Source: Bradyrhizobium huanghuaihaiense
GTDB taxonomy: Bacteria; Pseudomonadota; Alphaproteobacteria; Rhizobiales; Xanthobacteraceae
Direction of reading: 5' to 3'
Length of the DNA stretch: 64,000 bases
NCBI RefSeq assembly: GCF_007830635.1
Contig: NZ_VLLA01000010.1
Span: 1-64,000 of the forward strand
Shown: positions 35,126-43,045 of the stretch, piece by piece
Numbering within the stretch: position 1 is the first letter of the stretch
Layout of the letters: every line of letters starts with the position of its first letter
Notes under the pieces: generated by a model
Seen by the model: the letters and a program-made list of their open reading frames with translations, nothing else
Told to the model about the DNA's origin: nothing
The model's database searches: none
Program-made: the position numbers and the translations under genes

Positions 35126-36744
35126 GGTGTTCTCTCCATTTTCAGATCGGGAATCTTGTCTTGCTCGGCCGGGACGTCGCGACGACGCAACTCGACCTCG
35201 CGCAGGAGGTCGCCGAGCTCGGTGGCATCGCGCGCGGTTCCGAAGACGTAATGGTCGGGTCGAACGACCGCCGCGACGACAGCGTGACGGTCGAACCAGT
35301 TCGCGAGCACGCCCTCGGCCTCTTCGAGCGCATTCGGCAGACCTGCGCCGGCAGGCGCGACTGCCGTCGCCGATACGTCCGGGCACACGGCACGGAGTGC
35401 GAGCATCGAAGCGGCATCATTGCTGCGGCCGTCGATCAACACGCGCCAGCCGGGGCCGGTCACTTCGTCCAGCAAGCGAGTCGTACTGCCGTTCGCGATG
35501 CGCGGCTGCGGAAACAGAGTGCCGCGAGCCGGCGTTTCGTGATGCGACAGGCATCCTGCGCGGAGCGGCGGAATGATTTCCTGCCGCGTCAGCAGCAGCG
35601 GCTTGCCGCCACCTTCGGCCAGGATGTGCGCATCGCGCCGCCGGGCGGCGGCCGGATCGCGCTCGCAGATCGACTGGCCGATCGCCTTGATCTTGCCGGT
35701 CAGCTCGATGACGTGCTGCTTACGTTCGACCGTGTAGCTGTCGAGCAGGCTGCCAGAGGAGACGCCCTTGAGCACATGATCCAGCTTCCAGACGAGGTTC
35801 GTGGCGTCGCGCAGGCCCTGGCACATGCCCTGGCCAATGAAGGGAGGCTGCTGATGCGCGGCGTCGCCGGCAATCAGGATCCTGCCGCTGCGCCAGTCGG
35901 CGGCAACGAGGGCGTGGAAGCGATAGGAGGCTGCGCGCCACAATTCCCCGTCCTGCGGCGTGAGCCATGGCGCAAGCAGCTTCCAGACATTGTCGGGCCG
36001 TTCCATCTGCCGCGCGTCTTCGCCCGGCAGCAGCATGATCTCCCAGCGGCGGTGGTTCTTCGGGCCGATCAGGAAGCTCACGGGGCGCGCCGGATTGCAG
36101 AATTGTGCGGAGCATTGCGGCAGACGGGCAAGCGCACTCTCGTTCACGCGCACGTCGACCACCAGCCAGGGTTCATCGAAGATGAGATCCTCGAGCGCAA
36201 GACCTGCGATCTGACGCACGGTGCTCGAAGCGCCATCACAGCCGAGCACATAGCGCGCCGTCACGGAACGATGCCGTCCATCGCTGTCCTTCAGACGCGC
36301 CTCGACGCGATCGGACGTTTGCACGAGATCGAGCAGCTCGACGCCGAGCTCGGCCCGCACATTGGAAAAGCTGGTCGCATGGCGGCGCAGCTCGGCCTCG
36401 ACCGCGGGCTGGCTGAACACCATGCTCGGCGTGTAGCCGAGCGGATAGGGCTTTGCGACCATGTCGATGCGGCGGATCAACTGGCCGTCGACGCCAAAAT
36501 GCTCCGATGCGGTGAAAGGCTCGATATGGGGCGAGATCGCCTCGGTGAGGCCCATATTGTCGAAGTGACGGAAAATCTCGTGATCGAGCGCGATCGCGCG
36601 CGGCTTGTCGTACACGTCGGTCAGCCGGTCGATGACCAGCGTGCGATGACCGAGGCGGCCGAGCAGGCCTGCGGCAACGGCGCCGGTCGGCCCGAAGCCG
36701 ACGACGAGCACGTCATAGTCAATGGCGCCAGCCGTATCCGTCAT
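35122..36744 (-). CDS. FAD-dependent aromatic monooxygenase (MhpA-like)
   Basis: A protein of 540 residues. The FAD site GFGPTGAVAAGLLGRLGHRT (about 16-35), the GCDGASSTVRQ motif and GRILIAGDAAHQQPPFIGQG mark the group A flavoprotein hydroxylases. The closest pattern is 3-(3-hydroxyphenyl)propionate hydroxylase (MhpA), including a C-terminal thioredoxin-like extension. It hydroxylates a phenolic ring with NAD(P)H and O2. It overlaps both neighbours (ATGA upstream, GTGA downstream), so the three catabolic genes form one coupled operon. Exact substrate not determined. Confidence 0.9.
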   Translation of the reverse strand: MTDTAGAIDYDVLVVGFGPTGAVAAGLLGRLGHRTLVIDRLTDVYDKPRAIALDHEIFRHFDNMGLTEAISPHIEPFTASEHFGVDGQLIRRIDMVAKPYPLGYTPSMVFSQPAVEAELRRHATSFSNVRAELGVELLDLVQTSDRVEARLKDSDGRHRSVTARYVLGCDGASSTVRQIAGLALEDLIFDEPWLVVDVRVNESALARLPQCSAQFCNPARPVSFLIGPKNHRRWEIMLLPGEDARQMERPDNVWKLLAPWLTPQDGELWRAASYRFHALVAADWRSGRILIAGDAAHQQPPFIGQGMCQGLRDATNLVWKLDHVLKGVSSGSLLDSYTVERKQHVIELTGKIKAIGQSICERDPAAARRRDAHILAEGGGKPLLLTRQEIIPPLRAGCLSHHETPARGTLFPQPRIANGSTTRLLDEVTGPGWRVLIDGRSNDAASMLALRAVCPDVSATAVAPAGAGLPNALEEAEGVLANWFDRHAVVAAVVRPDHYVFGTARDATELGDLLREVELRRRDVPAEQDKIPDLKMERTP

Positions 36745-37640
36745 GCGCGCGCCGCCGCGAAGGGAATGGCGAGCTGCGCCGCTTTACAGGCCTCCGACTT
36801 CGGCGGGGCGATGCCCCATTGATCGGTTCGGCCGGGAGGCCAGACCCAATCGCTCGGACCTTTCGCGACATAGCTGTCGTCGATCTGCAAGACCTCGGCG
36901 GTGTATTCGATCACGCACCCGGCCGGATCGACGAAATAGGCGAACACGTTGTCGCCCGGTCCGTGACGGCCGACGCCCCAGCCGATCGGATGACCGTGAT
37001 CAATCATGCGGCCGGAGCCGCGCATGACGGACTCCAGGTCAGGCATGAGGAAGGCCACGTGATTGAGGCCGTTGCGAGGGGCCTCCGCCAGCACGATCGC
37101 GTGGTGATCGCTGTTGCAGCACAGGAACGCCATCAGCTTGGACCGATCCGATAGCCGGAATCCCAAGGTCTCCTGGTAGAAGGCCGAAAGCTTTTCGATG
37201 TCGGCGCTGTTGATGTTGACATGTGCCAGCCGCTCGGGGCGATCGGCGATCACGCGCGCCGGCCTGGTGCGATCGCCATGAACGAACTCGATGACGCATC
37301 CCTGCGCTTCGCGAACCACGAAACTTGTCCCGCCCGACGGCGCTGGCGACGGCGCGGGTGAGCTGATCACCTCACAGCCGGCCTGCCGCGCACGCGCGAA
37401 AAGGTGGTGCAGATCATCGTGCGAGCGGGCGCGGAAGCTGATCTTGCGCAGCGATGTCGCCTCACCCGGCGTGAGCTCGAGGACGTGGAAGTCGCTGCCC
37501 GTCGCGGCAAGGTACACCGTGCCGCCCGCTTCCGCCGCGACGTCGAGGCCCCAGACCTTGCTGTAGAACTCGACCGAGCCGGCAAGCTGCGATGTCGTGA
37601 CCTCGACGCTGCGCAGGGCCGTCACGGGAAAGTCGGGCAT
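36741..37640 (-). CDS. Type I extradiol ring-cleavage dioxygenase (VOC fold)
   Basis: A protein of 299 residues made of two VOC domains. The C-terminal domain has the metal triad His140 (RLAHVNIN), His194 (NGLNHVAF) and Glu245 (GCVIEYTAEV), as in BphC-type enzymes that cleave catechols next to the hydroxyls using Fe(II). It is the first gene of the leftward operon, and its stop overlaps the monooxygenase start. Its promoter faces the GntR gene. Confidence 0.88.
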   Translation of the reverse strand: MPDFPVTALRSVEVTTSQLAGSVEFYSKVWGLDVAAEAGGTVYLAATGSDFHVLELTPGEATSLRKISFRARSHDDLHHLFARARQAGCEVISSPAPSPAPSGGTSFVVREAQGCVIEFVHGDRTRPARVIADRPERLAHVNINSADIEKLSAFYQETLGFRLSDRSKLMAFLCCNSDHHAIVLAEAPRNGLNHVAFLMPDLESVMRGSGRMIDHGHPIGWGVGRHGPGDNVFAYFVDPAGCVIEYTAEVLQIDDSYVAKGPSDWVWPPGRTDQWGIAPPKSEACKAAQLAIPFAAARA

Positions 37641-37682
37641 TGGGCGTCCTTATCAGGGGATGCGAACGTCACTTTCATTAAT

Positions 37683-37747
37683 ATGTACAAAATCGCACGT
37701 AAAGGAAAAATTTATAAATAATCACCGAGAACTCTGCTAATGTACAT
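37683..37747. promoter_or_regulatory. Paired TGTACA sites between gntR and catabolic operon
   Basis: ATGTACAA at 37683-37690 and the perfect palindrome ATGTACAT at 37740-37747 lie 57 bp apart in the AT-rich space between the divergent starts (37640 and 37769). FCD-type GntR regulators usually bind short palindromes of this kind, so these are candidate operators for the adjacent regulator. Confidence 0.55.
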
Positions 37748-37768
37748 AAGTGCTGGAGATTCTGATGG

Positions 37769-38485
37769 ATGCCCATGAGAACTGACATGAGCACTGACCT
37801 GCCAAGCCAGAGGGTCGAGCAACCGGCAACGCTGGCGACCACGATCTACGCACGCCTCAAGGCCGACATCCTGACGACGCGGCTCGAGCCCGGTCGCAAG
37901 CTCCAGTCGCGCTTCCTGATGGAGCAGTACAACGTCGGACAGACCCCGCTGCGCGAGGCGCTCAACCGCCTGACCACCGAAGAGTTCGTCGTCGGCATGG
38001 AGCAGCGCGGCTTCTATGTGAAGGAGGTCAGCAAGGAGGAGCTCCAGGAGCTGACCAAGACGCGGTGCTGGGTCGAGGGCCTGGCGCTGCGCGAGTCCAT
38101 GCAGAATGCGACCCAGACCTGGGAAGAGGCTCTGCTGGTTGCGCATCACCGGCTCGATCGTACGCCGCGCTCGCTCAAGCCCGACACATTCGAGGACAAT
38201 CCGGATTGGGAGAAGGTGCACCGCGCCTTCCACGCGACGCTGATCGGACTTTGCGGCTCACGGCCGCTGCTCGGCTTCTGCGAGCAGCTCGCCGACCGGC
38301 TCTATCGGTATCGCATGATGTCGATTGCGAAGGCCTATCCGGCGCGCAAGGTCGGCGCCGAGCACAGCGATATCCTCCAGGCGGTTCTCGCCAGGGACAG
38401 CGAGCAGGCCGTGCATCTGCTTCAGCAGCACTATCAGCGTACGGCCGACGTCATCTATTCCGATCTCGACGGATTGCTGGCCTAG
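37769..38485 (+). CDS. GntR-family (FCD subfamily) transcriptional regulator
   Basis: A protein of 238 residues. The winged helix (about 20-85: LATTIYARLKADILTTRLEP, then QYNVGQTPLREALNRLTTEE) is followed by an FCD ligand domain (about 95-230). The FCD metal-binding residues are suggested by HRAFHATLIGLCGS and the later H(SD)/H(QR) positions (GAEHSDILQAVLARD). It is divergent from the catabolic operon, so it probably represses it until an aromatic-derived ligand binds. Internal ATGs at 37775 and 37787 are alternative starts. Confidence 0.9.
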   Translation: MPMRTDMSTDLPSQRVEQPATLATTIYARLKADILTTRLEPGRKLQSRFLMEQYNVGQTPLREALNRLTTEEFVVGMEQRGFYVKEVSKEELQELTKTRCWVEGLALRESMQNATQTWEEALLVAHHRLDRTPRSLKPDTFEDNPDWEKVHRAFHATLIGLCGSRPLLGFCEQLADRLYRYRMMSIAKAYPARKVGAEHSDILQAVLARDSEQAVHLLQQHYQRTADVIYSDLDGLLA

Positions 38486-38514
38486 CTTCGTCTTGGAGAC
38501 ATGGAGCGCTGCGG

Positions 38515-38922
38515 TCAGCGCGAGCGCTTCGGCAGCTTTGGAAGCTTGTGAGGATCGAACGCCGGCAGCTGTCCGGTTTGTTCGGGTACCGCCGGAGGCT
38601 GCTCCGTCAGAATGAGCGTGCCATGGAGGACCATTCCCGGCACTTGTTGTGCCGTCGCCGTGTAGGTCGCGATTTTGCCGGGGCAGCTTCCCTCGATGTC
38701 CAGCGTCAGCTCGTCCTCGATGCCGAAGACCGTTGCACGTCCGTCGGTATGACGCTTCGTCGACACGGTGGCGGTGAAGCGATCTCCGTCCACCTTGCAG
38801 GAGCCGTGATAGGTCATCAGGCTGTCGCGGCCTCAGATCTGGCCGTCTGCAACATGGACGATCCCGGTGCCCTGATCGATCGGCGTCTTGTACCAAGCCG
38901 CGTAGGTGCCGTCCTTCAGCAT
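38515..38922 (-). pseudogene. Hypothetical protein interrupted by an in-frame TGA
   Basis: ATG 38922 (GGGGAGAC upstream) starts KDGTYAAWYKTPIDQGTGIV HVADGQI and then meets TGA at 38833-38835. The same frame continues without any shift as GRDSLMTYHGSCKVDGDRFT, TATVSTKRHTDG and a C-terminal half ending KLPKLPKRSR. The two halves together read as one beta-rich protein of about 135 residues. A single base change would explain the stop. Function unknown. The second half alone could restart at ATG 38817. Confidence 0.7.
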
Positions 38923-38983
38923 GGGAGCAGTCTCCCCTGGTAGTCCCACACAGACAATCCGCACGATCAGCGCTAAGAAAGCG

Positions 38984-39151
38984 TTAATCACGCGGCCCGT
39001 GACATTCCGGGACGTCCCTGCGCAGCTCCTCTTCAAGCTCCTCGATGATGCTGTGAAGCAGACACGCGGCAAGCGGGTCGGTCACTTCCAGCTCCAAACG
39101 CCGGTAACGCGCGATCTGGAATTGCCGCTCTTTCAACTGGTGCTCTGTCAT
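38984..39151 (-). CDS. 55-residue acidic hypothetical protein
   Basis: A short gene with a good ribosome site (GGAGGGCCCATCTG before ATG 39151). The product is helical and charged: HQLKERQFQIARYRRLELEV followed by IIEELEEELRRDVPE. Not recognised. It lies upstream of the interrupted gene on the same strand. Confidence 0.6.
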   Translation of the reverse strand: MTEHQLKERQFQIARYRRLELEVTDPLAACLLHSIIEELEEELRRDVPECHGPRD

Positions 39152-39288
39152 CAGATGGGCCCTCCGACGAAATGACGCGGAGACAGCCCAGCAGTTTCGT
39201 TAAAGTTTTCGGATCATTTGACATGGTTTCCGATCGGTAAAAGCCAACGCGGCGCCGGCTTTCGCCCGCGCGCAGGAGCCTCTCAATC

Positions 39289-39522
39289 CTACGGCACCTC
39301 GCCGCTCCTGCGCCTCTCGCCGATGCTGTGTGGCTTGTTGAGGAAAAACTCCCGATTGCCGAGAGCTGCTTCCGCGTATTGATCGATCGCGACCTGGATC
39401 GCCTCGACGTGCATGCGGCACCAGCCTTCGAGGCAGGACAGGCGCCGCGCGTGCTCGAGAGCCTTCAGAAACTCCGGAGGCTCCTGCATGTCGGAGAAGT
39501 AGGTCGGCCTCTCTCCCTTCAT
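39289..39522 (-). CDS. Small hypothetical protein
   Basis: A protein of 77 residues. Its ATG overlaps the stop of the upstream gene (ATGA), so it is translated together with 39519-39818. It is soluble and helical (EFLKALEHARRLSCLEGWCR). Function unknown. Confidence 0.55.
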   Translation of the reverse strand: MKGERPTYFSDMQEPPEFLKALEHARRLSCLEGWCRMHVEAIQVAIDQYAEAALGNREFFLNKPHSIGERRRSGEVP

Positions 39523-39818
39523 GCCCGCGCCACCTCTCTTGGCGGAACAAGGCGGCGCTTCTCGACACCGATGCGCGATGGCGCCGGCCGCCGGCGGGGA
39601 ACGAAGAGGCTGGCGACGACGATCGGGTCGGTGTCCCCGAGGGCAGCCCGCTCCTGGACGAGCCCGCTCATCACGGTGCGCATCTTCATGACCTCCTCGG
39701 CCACGAAAGTGCAGTCTTCGTCCCGATTGATTTGCTCATGCATGATGGCCTCGGCCTCACGCATGCTCACACGTAACGCCCTGATGATCTTGCGGATTTC
39801 ATTGATGCGGTTGTCCAT
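39519..39818 (-). CDS. Small helical hypothetical protein
   Basis: A protein of 99 residues. ATG 39818 follows AAGGAGCGAGCC, preferred over the longer frame. The first ~70 residues look like a helical hairpin (NRINEIRKIIRALRVSMREA, then CTFVAEEVMKMRTVMSGLVQ); the end is Arg/Pro-rich. First gene of a two-gene coupled operon; function unknown. Confidence 0.6.
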   Translation of the reverse strand: MDNRINEIRKIIRALRVSMREAEAIMHEQINRDEDCTFVAEEVMKMRTVMSGLVQERAALGDTDPIVVASLFVPRRRPAPSRIGVEKRRLVPPREVARA

Positions 39819-39948
39819 GGCTCGCTCCTTGGCTGGACGTGCAGCATAAGAACAAATCATGAACATTGAGTCAATCGGCCGGAAGTAGAACCCAGCCCGG
39901 CTCACGTCCCCTTACGGGAGGCGTCGCCGCGGCGAAGGGTGAGCCTCG

Positions 39949-40308
39949 CTAGGACGACAGTCGAAGCCAGACGTCCTTGCTCACCAGCGTACCGCTCGGC
40001 GTGGCGATCTCCATGTCCACGACATGCAGGGAGCCGGGCTCGTCTGCATAGATGTACCTGAGGTGCCACATGCGGCCGAGGTCCGGCGAAATGACGAAGT
40101 CGTCCAGTCCGTCGGTGATGGCCCTGATCGCCTCGCGGTGGGTCAAGGGCGCGGAAAACATCGCATCGATCAGGTTGGCGAGGCTCATGCCCTCGACGAG
40201 CATGAGGCGCGCGACCTCGTCACCGTAAATGTGTCGGAGCGCCGCGACGATCGCGGCGACGGCGTCCGGATTTTTCAATGACACGACAAAGCGAGCCTCC
40301 GGGCCCAT
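39949..40308 (-). CDS. Hypothetical protein
   Basis: A protein of 119 residues, not recognised. It is predicted alpha/beta: AVAAIVAALRHIYGDEVARL, then a segment THREAIRAITDGLDDFVI and a beta-rich C-terminus (VDMEIATPSGTLVSKDVWLR). No signal peptide. It stands between the small-gene cluster and the TonB receptor gene. Confidence 0.5.
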   Translation of the reverse strand: MGPEARFVVSLKNPDAVAAIVAALRHIYGDEVARLMLVEGMSLANLIDAMFSAPLTHREAIRAITDGLDDFVISPDLGRMWHLRYIYADEPGSLHVVDMEIATPSGTLVSKDVWLRLSS

Positions 40309-40409
40309 GATGCCGGAGGCGGGATATTCTACGCAAGCTGTCTGCGCATGGCGGACGGAGTATGTCCGCCCTGAGCTCCCCTCCTCTCCGTCCGGGACCC
40401 TCGGCGCGC

Positions 40410-42884
40410 CTAGAACGTCACCCGCATCCCCGCATAGAACGCGCGCGGCCGGGCCGGGCTCAGCGAGCGCGGATCGGTGAAGTCGGCGCCGCCATTGGTG
40501 AAGTTGGGCAAGGCTTCGCGGTCGAAGAACTGTCCGTAGGTGGCGTAGCGCTTGTCGAAGATGTTGTCGACGCGGCCGTAGAGCTGGAAGTTCTTCGTCA
40601 CCTGATAGGAGGTGTGGAGATTGAACACGGTGTAGGATGGCAGCTTCGAGTACTGGTTGGATTCGTCACCGACGAAATACTGGCTCGAGACGAACAGCGC
40701 GTTGCCGCCGACCTTCCAGACGTCAGTGACGTTGTAGTCGATACCGACCTTGACCCGGTGGCGCGGGATTGCGGGGATCTGATCGCCGGGCAGGACCTGG
40801 ATCGTCTCGGTCACGGGATCCCTGAACGGGCTTTCAGAGCCGAGCTCGAAAGCGTCGAGATAGCGTGCGTCGACGAAGGCGTAGCTCGCCTGGAACTGAA
40901 GCGTGGGCGATTTGATGTTGACCTCGGCCTCGAGCCCCTGGCGCCTGGTGCGGCCCACGTTCGTGAAATAGCCGAAGCCGGTGCGCCCCACTGCGGGAAC
41001 GGCGACAATGTCGTCATAGTTGGTGGCGCGGAATGCGCCGACCTTCCATCCGAGCGAGCCGATGTTCAGCTCCCTGGTGCCGCGGAAGCCGGCCTCCACG
41101 GTCTTGGACACGACCTGCTTCAGCGGCGGATCCGAAACCAGAAACGCTGCGAGCAGGCAGGGCCGGACCGGGTCGGCGCAGCCGAGCTCGAGCGGCGTCG
41201 GCACGCGGTTGGCCTCGGAATAGCCGGCATAGGCCGTCAGCTCCGGCGTGATCTTGTAGGTGCCGCCGATCACCGGATTGAAGCGGGTGAAGGTGTGGTC
41301 GCCGTTGAGGCTGGTGCCGAGCTGATCCTCCAGCGTGATGCGCGCCACGTTGAAGCGCCCACCGCCGGTGATGGCGAAGGCATCCGTGACGTTGAACGTG
41401 TCCATCGCGTAGAGGCCGTTATATTGATTGACGGTCCGCAGCGAGACGGGACCTGCGACGGTGTCAGGTACGCCGGTCGGCCCAAGGAAGATGCCGCTGC
41501 CGCTGACGACGTAGTTTTCTCCGATCGTGCCGATCTCGGCGGTCGCGTTGTAGCGCGTGACACTGGCGTCGTAGCTTGTGCCCATGACGAAACGGTTGTC
41601 GTGCCCGAACAGCTGATCGGTGTTGGTGGCCTGCCCCGACACGCCGAAGGTGGTCGAGCGTATCGAGCTGCGGTCGATCTCGCCGAGGATCGTTCCCGGC
41701 GCAAAAGGATTGGCAAGCTGCACGCCGTTGGTGCCGTTCGCGGGCGTCGTATCGTCGCCGAAGCAGAGCAGCGTTGGATCCGCACCGCATTCCTGCACGT
41801 CGGTCGGATTGCCGTCGACCAGCTTCTGCTCATATCTGCGCAGATGCGCGGTGCCTTCCAGCGTCCAGGTCGGCGTCGCATCGACTTTCCCGGTGAAATT
41901 GAGATAACCGACACGGTTGCTCGTGGTCTGCGGCGTCGTGTAGGTCGCGCCCCAATATTTCTCGAGCAGCTCGGCCGGAACGGTGGCGCTGGCGCCGAAA
42001 TCGTTCTTGGCAAGGCCCATGTTGACGTGGAATTCGCTGTCGCCTTCCTTGTAGCCGACATCGCCGTAGAAGCGCCGCACGGTCGATTGGGAAAAATTGC
42101 GAAAACCGTTGTCGCGCAGGCCTTCGAGCGCGGCATAGACGCCGTAATTCTTGTCGACGGTCTTGCCCCATTGCGCCGAGCCCTGGACGCGGCCGAACGA
42201 GCCGCCCATCAGATCGAGCTCGGCACCCTGATAGGTGAAGCCGTCCTTCATCTGCAGATTGATCGCGCCGCCGAGCGCATTGAGGCCGAAAGCGGGGTTA
42301 TTGGTGACGAGCGTTACCGACCTGATCGCGGCGGTCGGGATCAGGTCCCAGTTGACGGCGTCCGAGAAGGCCTCGTTGATGCGCACGCCGTTCTGGTACA
42401 CCGCAAGGCCCTGCGGCGTGCCCGTCACGGGCGAGGCGACGAAGCCGCGGAATTCGACATCGGGCTGAAACGGATTGCCGGTGACCTCGGTGATGTTGAC
42501 GCCGGCGATGTTGTCGCGCAGCGCGTCGGTGATGTTGAGCGAGCCGGTGCGCCTGATCTGGTTGGCATCGACCGCGTTGATGGCCGAAGGAACCTTGTCG
42601 ACGTCGAGCCCCCTGCCGGTGCCCGGCGAGGTCGGGTAGACGTAGATTCGTGACTTGGGGCGATTCGACGACGAGGCTCCAGCTTGGGCCACCGGCCGCG
42701 TTGGCGTCGTGCGCCTCGCTATGGACGGCGACGGTGCCGACACTTCGACCGGCGGCAGGTTCTGGACGTTGGTTTCCTCGTCCTGCGCAGCCCCGGCAGG
42801 GCTCGCGACGACCAATCCCGACAGCAGCCCCGTCGACACCGAGGCCATCAACCAACGACGCTTGATCCGAAAACGCTTGCCCAT
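40410..42884 (-). CDS. TonB-dependent outer-membrane receptor (candidate lanthanide uptake)
   Basis: A protein of 824 residues from ATG 42884 (GGGAAGG upstream). It has a signal peptide (about 1-33), then NLPPVEVSAP as a possible TonB box, a plug domain (VPSAINAVDANQIRRTG, NIAGVNITEVTGNPFQPDVE, NNPAFGLNALGGAINLQ) and a long beta-barrel ending in aromatic Phe (AGMRVTF). TonB receptors import scarce metals or their chelators at the expense of proton motive force. In methylotrophs a TonB receptor (LutH in Methylorubrum) next to xox genes takes up lanthanide complexes. The location here beside an apparent lut/xox island, with lanM and xoxF in the same window, makes that role likely but unproven. 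Confidence 0.85.
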   Translation of the reverse strand: MGKRFRIKRRWLMASVSTGLLSGLVVASPAGAAQDEETNVQNLPPVEVSAPSPSIARRTTPTRPVAQAGASSSNRPKSRIYVYPTSPGTGRGLDVDKVPSAINAVDANQIRRTGSLNITDALRDNIAGVNITEVTGNPFQPDVEFRGFVASPVTGTPQGLAVYQNGVRINEAFSDAVNWDLIPTAAIRSVTLVTNNPAFGLNALGGAINLQMKDGFTYQGAELDLMGGSFGRVQGSAQWGKTVDKNYGVYAALEGLRDNGFRNFSQSTVRRFYGDVGYKEGDSEFHVNMGLAKNDFGASATVPAELLEKYWGATYTTPQTTSNRVGYLNFTGKVDATPTWTLEGTAHLRRYEQKLVDGNPTDVQECGADPTLLCFGDDTTPANGTNGVQLANPFAPGTILGEIDRSSIRSTTFGVSGQATNTDQLFGHDNRFVMGTSYDASVTRYNATAEIGTIGENYVVSGSGIFLGPTGVPDTVAGPVSLRTVNQYNGLYAMDTFNVTDAFAITGGGRFNVARITLEDQLGTSLNGDHTFTRFNPVIGGTYKITPELTAYAGYSEANRVPTPLELGCADPVRPCLLAAFLVSDPPLKQVVSKTVEAGFRGTRELNIGSLGWKVGAFRATNYDDIVAVPAVGRTGFGYFTNVGRTRRQGLEAEVNIKSPTLQFQASYAFVDARYLDAFELGSESPFRDPVTETIQVLPGDQIPAIPRHRVKVGIDYNVTDVWKVGGNALFVSSQYFVGDESNQYSKLPSYTVFNLHTSYQVTKNFQLYGRVDNIFDKRYATYGQFFDREALPNFTNGGADFTDPRSLSPARPRAFYAGMRVTF

Positions 42885-43045
42885 CCCAGCCTTCCCACCC
42901 GTAACCACCGGCTGTTCTGATCTTCGCCGTTTGGTGCAGACGAGTGTAATCGGCAGCAGCTCACGCGCCAGCCACAAAAGGTCGGGCGATATCCGCACCC
43001 GTTTTCCCGACCAAATCGGGAATTTTTCCCGATCGTGTCGCGCCA

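Noticed and set aside
40362..42653. 763-codon open frame antisense to the TonB receptor
   Set aside because: Shadow frame, no domain or ribosome site.
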